Source of the DNA: Pseudomonadota bacterium
GTDB taxonomy: Bacteria; Pseudomonadota; Alphaproteobacteria; Rhizobiales; Xanthobacteraceae
Length of the DNA stretch: 9,587 nucleotides
Reading direction: 5' to 3'
Assembly: GCA_023431725.1 (NCBI GenBank)
Contig: JAEYVN010000317.1
Span: 1-9,587, forward strand
In this document: one piece after another, positions 6,069-9,587 of the stretch
Position numbering within the stretch: position 1 is the first letter of the stretch
Layout of the letters: each line of letters opens with the position of its first letter
Notes under the pieces: generated by a model
The model's database searches: none
Seen by the model: only the letters and a program-made list of their open reading frames with translations
Told to the model about the DNA's origin: nothing
Made by a program: the position numbers and the translations under genes

Positions 6069-6893
6069 GTGAAGGACCCTGTCGGCCGCCTAACAGGACC
6101 AGAGTACGGCTTTGGCCGGCCCTCTCGGCGCAAATTCTTGCGTCTGCTCGCCGCCGAATTCGCCCTCATCGCCCTGTTTGCGCAAGCCAGCGCAGCAAAC
6201 GCTGCTGACGTCAAAGTTATGGCCGGCGCCGCCATGAGAGGTACGTTCGGCGAGCTTCTCCCTCAATTCGAGCGTGGCACGGGACACAAGGTTGTTATCG
6301 AGTATGGGGCAGGCACTGCCTTCCGAAAGCAGATTGAAGCCGGTGAAGCATTCGATCTTGTCATCATCGATTCGTCCGAAGTGGATGAATTGATCAAGCA
6401 AGGCAAGATTACCCGCGACACGCGCGCGGACATCGTCCGAGCCGCCATAGGCGTGGCGGTACGCGACGGAGCAACCAAACCAGACATCAGTTCGGTTGAT
6501 GCCCTCAAGAACACGCTACTCAGCGCAAACTCATTCACCTATGCGCCAGACGCATTGTACGGCAGGCAGCTTTCCCAGGCGTTCGATCGGCTTGGCATCG
6601 CCGAACAGCTCAAGGCCAAGACCAAGCCCAATGCTCTTGCGCGCGTTGCGCCGGCCCTCGCTGCGGGAGAAGTCGAGCTCGCAATTGCTGGCATCCCCAC
6701 ACTACTGTCCACCAAGGGTGTGCAAATTGTCGGTCCCCTGCCGGGCGAGCTGCAGAATTGGCTGGTCAATACGGCAGGCATCAGCGCCGCTGCCAATCAG
6801 CCTGACGCCGCCAGGGCCCTGATCAAGTATCTTGCGACACCAGAGGCCGCGTCAGTCATCAGAGCGAAGGGTATGGAGCCCCTCGGTCGATAA
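6069..6893 (+). CDS. ModA-like periplasmic substrate-binding protein with Tat signal peptide
   Basis: This 274-residue protein belongs to the type 2 periplasmic-binding group that includes molybdate-binding ModA. A twin-arginine signal is clear: SRRKFLRLL (19-27), the consensus S-R-R-x-F-L-R, then a hydrophobic core and a cleavage site after SAANA (41-45). The mature protein starts VKVMAGAAMRGTFGELLPQF (48-67), the ModA-like first strand and helix, and continues with GAGTAFRKQIEAGEAFDLVI, VAVRDGATKPDISSVDALK and a C-terminal ALIKYLATPEAASVIRAKGM. The start is GTG 6069, preceded by GGAGGAG (6059-6065); ATG 6057 in frame is an alternative that overlaps that ribosome site. No ModB/ModC partners are nearby, so the ligand and role (transport receptor or signalling) are open. 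It lies 68 nt upstream of the TctC gene, probably in one transcript. Confidence 0.85.
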   Translation: MKDPVGRLTGPEYGFGRPSRRKFLRLLAAEFALIALFAQASAANAADVKVMAGAAMRGTFGELLPQFERGTGHKVVIEYGAGTAFRKQIEAGEAFDLVIIDSSEVDELIKQGKITRDTRADIVRAAIGVAVRDGATKPDISSVDALKNTLLSANSFTYAPDALYGRQLSQAFDRLGIAEQLKAKTKPNALARVAPALAAGEVELAIAGIPTLLSTKGVQIVGPLPGELQNWLVNTAGISAAANQPDAARALIKYLATPEAASVIRAKGMEPLGR

Positions 6894-6961
6894 TGGCTCT
6901 TGGACGCTCTTCGTGCACCGTCGTTGCCTTTTCCGGCGAGCGATCGTAGGTTCCGGTTCAA

Positions 6962-7930
6962 ATGCGCTGTCGGATGCAAATTGTTCTGGCATTGGTCCTC
7001 GTCACCTGCGGCGCCGCTCGTGCTCAGGAATGGCCGACGAGGCCTATCACGTTGGTCATTCCGTATACGGCCGGAGGGCCGACCGATGCAGTCGGGCGCT
7101 TATTTGCAATGCAAATGAGCGAGAGTCTTGGGTTTCCAATCGTCGTTGAGAATGTCTCCGGGGCCGGCGGCACGACCGGCGCCAGTCGCGTGGCGCAGGC
7201 CGCGCCCGACGGCTATCAGGCTCTCTTTATCGGCAGCGCAATTACTTACAGCCAGCTTCTCTACAAGAAGCCGCCATTTAACTCAGTCACCGACTTCGCT
7301 CCTGTAGCTCTGCTGACACGCCAGCCGCTGATTCTGATTGCACCCAAGAACTTACCGGTCGAGAGTTTGCAGGAATTCACGCACCACTTGAAAACAAAGA
7401 AGACTGTGAGCTTTGGCTCCGCTGGCGCTGGGTCTTCGTCGCATTTGGGCTGCGTCATGCTCAACCTTGCACTCGGCACGGAGGTGACACACGTACCCTA
7501 TCGCGGGGTGGCGCCGGCGATACAAGACATGATTGCCGGCCGCATCGACTACATCTGCAACCTGATCCAGGACGTGATACCACACGTCAAAGGCGGTACG
7601 GCCAAGGCGATCGCTAACCTCTCACGATCGCGATCGCCGATGCTCCCCGATCTGGCGACTGCAGATGAGCAGGGGCTCGCCGGTTTCGACATCGCCGATT
7701 GGTACGGAATCTTTTTACCAAAAGACACTCCACCATCGATCGTGCAGAAACTTCGCGACGTAGCGGCCGCGGCGCTGGATACGCCATCCTTCCGCGATCG
7801 ACTGAACGGTCTCGGTGTCGAAGTTGTTGCCGCTGACCGTCGCAGCCCGGAATACTTGTCTCGCTTTATCAAAGACGAGATTGCCAGATGGGCTGCACCC
7901 GTCAAAGCGACCGGCTTCACAGTTGAATAA
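6962..7930 (+). CDS. Tripartite tricarboxylate transporter receptor, TctC/Bug family
   Basis: This 322-residue periplasmic receptor has the normal family length. Bug proteins bind carboxylates, amino acids, nicotinate and similar ligands, and work with TctA/TctB membrane subunits or act as orphan sensors. A signal peptide (about 1-21, cleavage after GAARA) is followed by WPTRPITLVIPYTAGGPTDA (24-43), VVENVSGAGGTTGASRVAQ and AAPDGY, HVPYRGVAPAIQDMIAGRID, and a C-terminal half with DWYGIFLPKDTPPSIVQKL, all signature segments of TctC. The start is ATG 6962; ATG 6974 would also leave a shorter signal. Ribosome-site support is weak (AGG about 11 nt upstream). No tctA or tctB gene lies in the window, as is usual for the many orphan Bug genes. 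The ligand cannot be predicted. Confidence 0.92.
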   Translation: MRCRMQIVLALVLVTCGAARAQEWPTRPITLVIPYTAGGPTDAVGRLFAMQMSESLGFPIVVENVSGAGGTTGASRVAQAAPDGYQALFIGSAITYSQLLYKKPPFNSVTDFAPVALLTRQPLILIAPKNLPVESLQEFTHHLKTKKTVSFGSAGAGSSSHLGCVMLNLALGTEVTHVPYRGVAPAIQDMIAGRIDYICNLIQDVIPHVKGGTAKAIANLSRSRSPMLPDLATADEQGLAGFDIADWYGIFLPKDTPPSIVQKLRDVAAAALDTPSFRDRLNGLGVEVVAADRRSPEYLSRFIKDEIARWAAPVKATGFTVE

Positions 7931-8001
7931 CAGGCGCAACACCAGCCCCGGCTTTGCAGTCAAAAGTTATCGATGTCGTGCGTTTAACCCGCATCATTTC
8001 T

Positions 8002-8226
8002 ACGCGCCGCCAACCACCGAATGGCCGCGCGGAGACTTTTGCGGAATTTTCGGGCTGAATAACGCGACGCGGTATCTCTCGGCGCCCGGATGACGAACAA
8101 TCGGTAGAGAAAGTCCCGAAATTGCGGGTTTTTGGGGCCTGCGCGGAGAGACGCCCAACCGGCTAAAATCCGCTAGGTGGCTGGCTGGGCTCGTCGGAAT
8201 CGAACCGGCGAATGGCGAAATCAACT
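8002..8226 (-). repeat. Dispersed repeat, copy 2: tRNA-Gln 3' half, hairpin and conserved tail
   Basis: Direct-orientation partner of the repeat at 4552-4776, offset 3450-3451 bp with at most single-base gaps. Conserved blocks: CAACCACC (8011-8018), GGAGACTTTTGCGGAA (8031-8046), CCCGAAATTGCGGG (8115-8128), CTGGCTGGGC (8181-8190), CGAACC (8201-8206) and AATGGCGAAATCAAC (8211-8225). The variable positions are spread evenly, so the copies are old or were acquired separately. It begins about 70 bp after the TctC gene; its minus-strand hairpin followed by CTTTCTC is terminator-like in the orientation of the lost tRNA. Confidence 0.75.
8182..8225 (-). pseudogene. Decayed tRNA-Gln 3' half in repeat copy 2
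   Basis: On the minus strand: GTTGATTTCGCCATTCG (anticodon TTG and 3' anticodon stem), T-arm GCCGG-TTCGATT-CCGAC with four of five pairs, then GCCCAGCCA. This copy is closer to a real tRNA-Gln than copy 1, and a D-arm-like AGCATGGTTAGC lies just upstream (about 8228-8245), but the acceptor 5' strand and anticodon stem do not pair, so a functional tRNA is unlikely. Confidence 0.55.
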
Positions 8227-8692
8227 AGTTGCTAACCATGCTTTGGTTGCGCAGCTGGACTATCGGGCGAATATTCATATCCTTATGTGCGCCGATGCAA
8301 CCATTGCATCAGGCGGTCGCCGCCAGGTGCTGGTAACACCCGACAGCGACCTAACCACACCAGACCGTTCGAGGGTCCAACATGGCTAAGTCGACTTTTA
8401 GCGCCGATTCGGCGCCGTTTCTCCATCTCATTTTGCTTGATCCCGTAAGCGCTGCCCCGATCTGCGGCATGCGGCCTGGCTCTGCTGCGTGCAGCATCCC
8501 GATGCGCAGCGTTTCCTCGCTCATCTAGACATCGATCGGCGATCCGGCTCCCCCTGACGGCGTTTTCACGCCGACAGCCGCTCCAATTGCGCCTCGCTCA
8601 CCGGCCCGCCTGAGTCATGGGCTGCAGCGATGGTCGTGAGATGGCACGTGACCTCGTCCGATCGCCGATCTCAGCAAATGAGATCATCATCC
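8227..8692. other. Gene-poor spacer before the GIY-YIG gene
   Basis: About 465 bp with no convincing complete gene. It contains a perfect CGGCG-TTTTCA-CGCCG hairpin (8558-8573) without a T-tract, and a 34-codon minus-strand frame (8566-8670) that reads like a protein C-terminus (TTIAAAHDSGGPVSEAQLER before LSA and the stop) but has no start or family match I can name. It may be a remnant of a larger gene lost by rearrangement. Confidence 0.4.
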
Positions 8693-9587
8693 ATGAGTCT
8701 GTTTTCTTCCGATCGCCCGGATCTGTCCGGGTTTGCCTCGATCATCCTGCGTCAGGATGACAATGTGCTCGGCTTGCGCGAGATCACCGACCGCAGTCAG
8801 AACTTGCGCGTTCTCAGCTTCCCGTTCGCCGAGACAGAAGCGGTCTGCGCGGAACGCCCGATGCGTTTTGCCGGCACATACATTCTGGCAGGAGATGGCA
8901 TCGCGTATATCGGCGAGACCAGCGACCTGTCGATCCGCCTGCAGCACCACGCTCAGGATGCGACGCGGCGCTTCGCAACCGAAGTCTTCGTGGTATCGGC
9001 CTTCAACAACAATATCTTCGATAAGGATGCCGCCCAACACCTTGAACTGCGGTTTGTGAACGATGCACAAGCGGCAGGTCTCATGCGGCTGCAGAACGAG
9101 AAGTCTCCTCCCCTCACCCGACGCCCTCCAGAACGCGTCTTTGCGCTCAACCGCATGGCCAGTGATGCCTATCGACTGCTCTTCGATGCCGGTTGCCGTG
9201 TCTTTGCCTCACCCAACGACAAGGCTGTGATGGCGCGCCGCGCGTTCGAATTGCCGAACGCAAGCTTCGAAGATCTGGAGATGACGCTCCTCGAGCGTGC
9301 TCGCATTCCCGAAGACGCACAGGAGTTCGAGCTCGAATATACCCAGGTCTGTGCACGGGGGTATCAGGGTGACCGCATGTTCGTCGTCCTGGCCGGCTCT
9401 GAAATGCGGGCCGAGCTCAATGCTTCGACGCACAAGATCTGCCTGCCGCGGCGCGAGAAACTCATCGAAAGCGGCGCTGTCGTAAAACTCAAAAACAGTT
9501 CTGATGTCTACCGCTTTACGATATCCGTCGGTTTCAAGTCGCCATCTGTGGCCGCTAAGATTGTTTGTGGGGCGCATGTTTCGGCAG
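8693..9587 (+). CDS. GIY-YIG nuclease-family protein with DUF4357-like C-terminus (partial)
   Basis: The first 298 codons are visible; the frame is open to the window end. A GIY-YIG catalytic domain lies at about 58-135: GTYILAGDGIAYIGETSDLS (61-80), with the GIY block as GTY (61-63) and YIG at 72-74, the conserved arginine at 82, histidines at 85-86 and the likely metal-binding glutamate at 118 in AQHLELRFV. These residues suggest an intact nuclease fold. After a middle region without assignment (140-240), the end matches the start of DUF4357: STHKICLPRREKLIESGAV, then FKSPSVAAKIVCG (281-293), a module expected to finish shortly beyond the edge. GIY-YIG/DUF4357 proteins of about 300 residues are widespread but poorly characterised and often occur in islands or near restriction systems. 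ATG 8693 is the first in frame; its ribosome site is weak (GAGAT about 8 nt upstream). Confidence 0.8.
   Translation, partial: MSLFSSDRPDLSGFASIILRQDDNVLGLREITDRSQNLRVLSFPFAETEAVCAERPMRFAGTYILAGDGIAYIGETSDLSIRLQHHAQDATRRFATEVFVVSAFNNNIFDKDAAQHLELRFVNDAQAAGLMRLQNEKSPPLTRRPPERVFALNRMASDAYRLLFDAGCRVFASPNDKAVMARRAFELPNASFEDLEMTLLERARIPEDAQEFELEYTQVCARGYQGDRMFVVLAGSEMRAELNASTHKICLPRREKLIESGAVVKLKNSSDVYRFTISVGFKSPSVAAKIVCGAHVSA

Noticed and set aside
8351..8524. 57-codon minus-strand frame and a 48-codon plus-strand frame in the same area
   Set aside because: Neither has a ribosome site or recognisable product, and the two overlap in opposite directions; chance frames in GC-rich DNA are likely.
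1..9587. CRISPR array, rRNA or intact tRNA genes
   Set aside because: No regularly spaced short repeats, no rRNA-like sequence, and the only tRNA-like stretches lack a pairing 5' half.

Overview
The window looks like an accessory, catabolism-type region of an alphaproteobacterium, most likely in or near the Bradyrhizobium/Rhodopseudomonas/Afipia group. The evidence is moderately high GC with GC-rich third codon positions, families typical of such metabolically broad bacteria (NMT1/THI5-like ABC importer, TctC/Bug receptor, CoxL-type molybdenum hydroxylase), and two decayed tRNA-Gln-derived repeats. The genus is an inference and no marker gene fixes it.

Left block (1-4394): a CoxL/xanthine-dehydrogenase-type molybdopterin subunit runs leftwards off the window edge. 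It is divergent from a TetR-family regulator (1000-1737), which is followed by a three-gene ABC importer: binding protein 1835-2836, permease 2846-3607, ATPase 3591-4394. Two related AT-rich palindromic sites lie on either side of the tetR gene. Each overlaps or abuts the -10 of a promoter of the form TTGACC-18 nt-TAyGwT, one reading left into the hydroxylase gene and one reading right into the importer. The simplest reading is one effector-responsive regulon: import of a small, perhaps heteroaromatic, compound and its oxidation by a Mo hydroxylase, repressed by the TetR protein. The 5' end of the hydroxylase gene is odd: the best Shine-Dalgarno/ATG pair opens a 23-codon frame that stops exactly where the hydroxylase frame can begin at a TTG.

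Middle block (4552-8226): two ~225-bp direct repeats, 3450 bp apart and nearly gap-free relative to each other, bracket an AraC-family regulator (minus strand, 4939-5898), a divergent ModA-like periplasmic protein with a clear Tat signal (6069-6893), and a TctC/Bug-type receptor (6962-7930). Neither binding protein has membrane partners here. Read on the minus strand, each repeat starts with the 3' half of a degenerate tRNA-Gln (anticodon to CCA), then a terminator-like hairpin and a conserved tail. They may be old attachment-site scars or members of a tRNA-derived dispersed repeat family.

Right block (8227-9587): about 465 bp without a convincing gene, holding a possible C-terminal gene remnant on the minus strand, then a GIY-YIG nuclease-family protein with the start of a DUF4357-like C-terminal domain, cut by the window end. 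GIY-YIG/DUF4357 proteins are common in genomic islands, which fits the repeat-rich surroundings.
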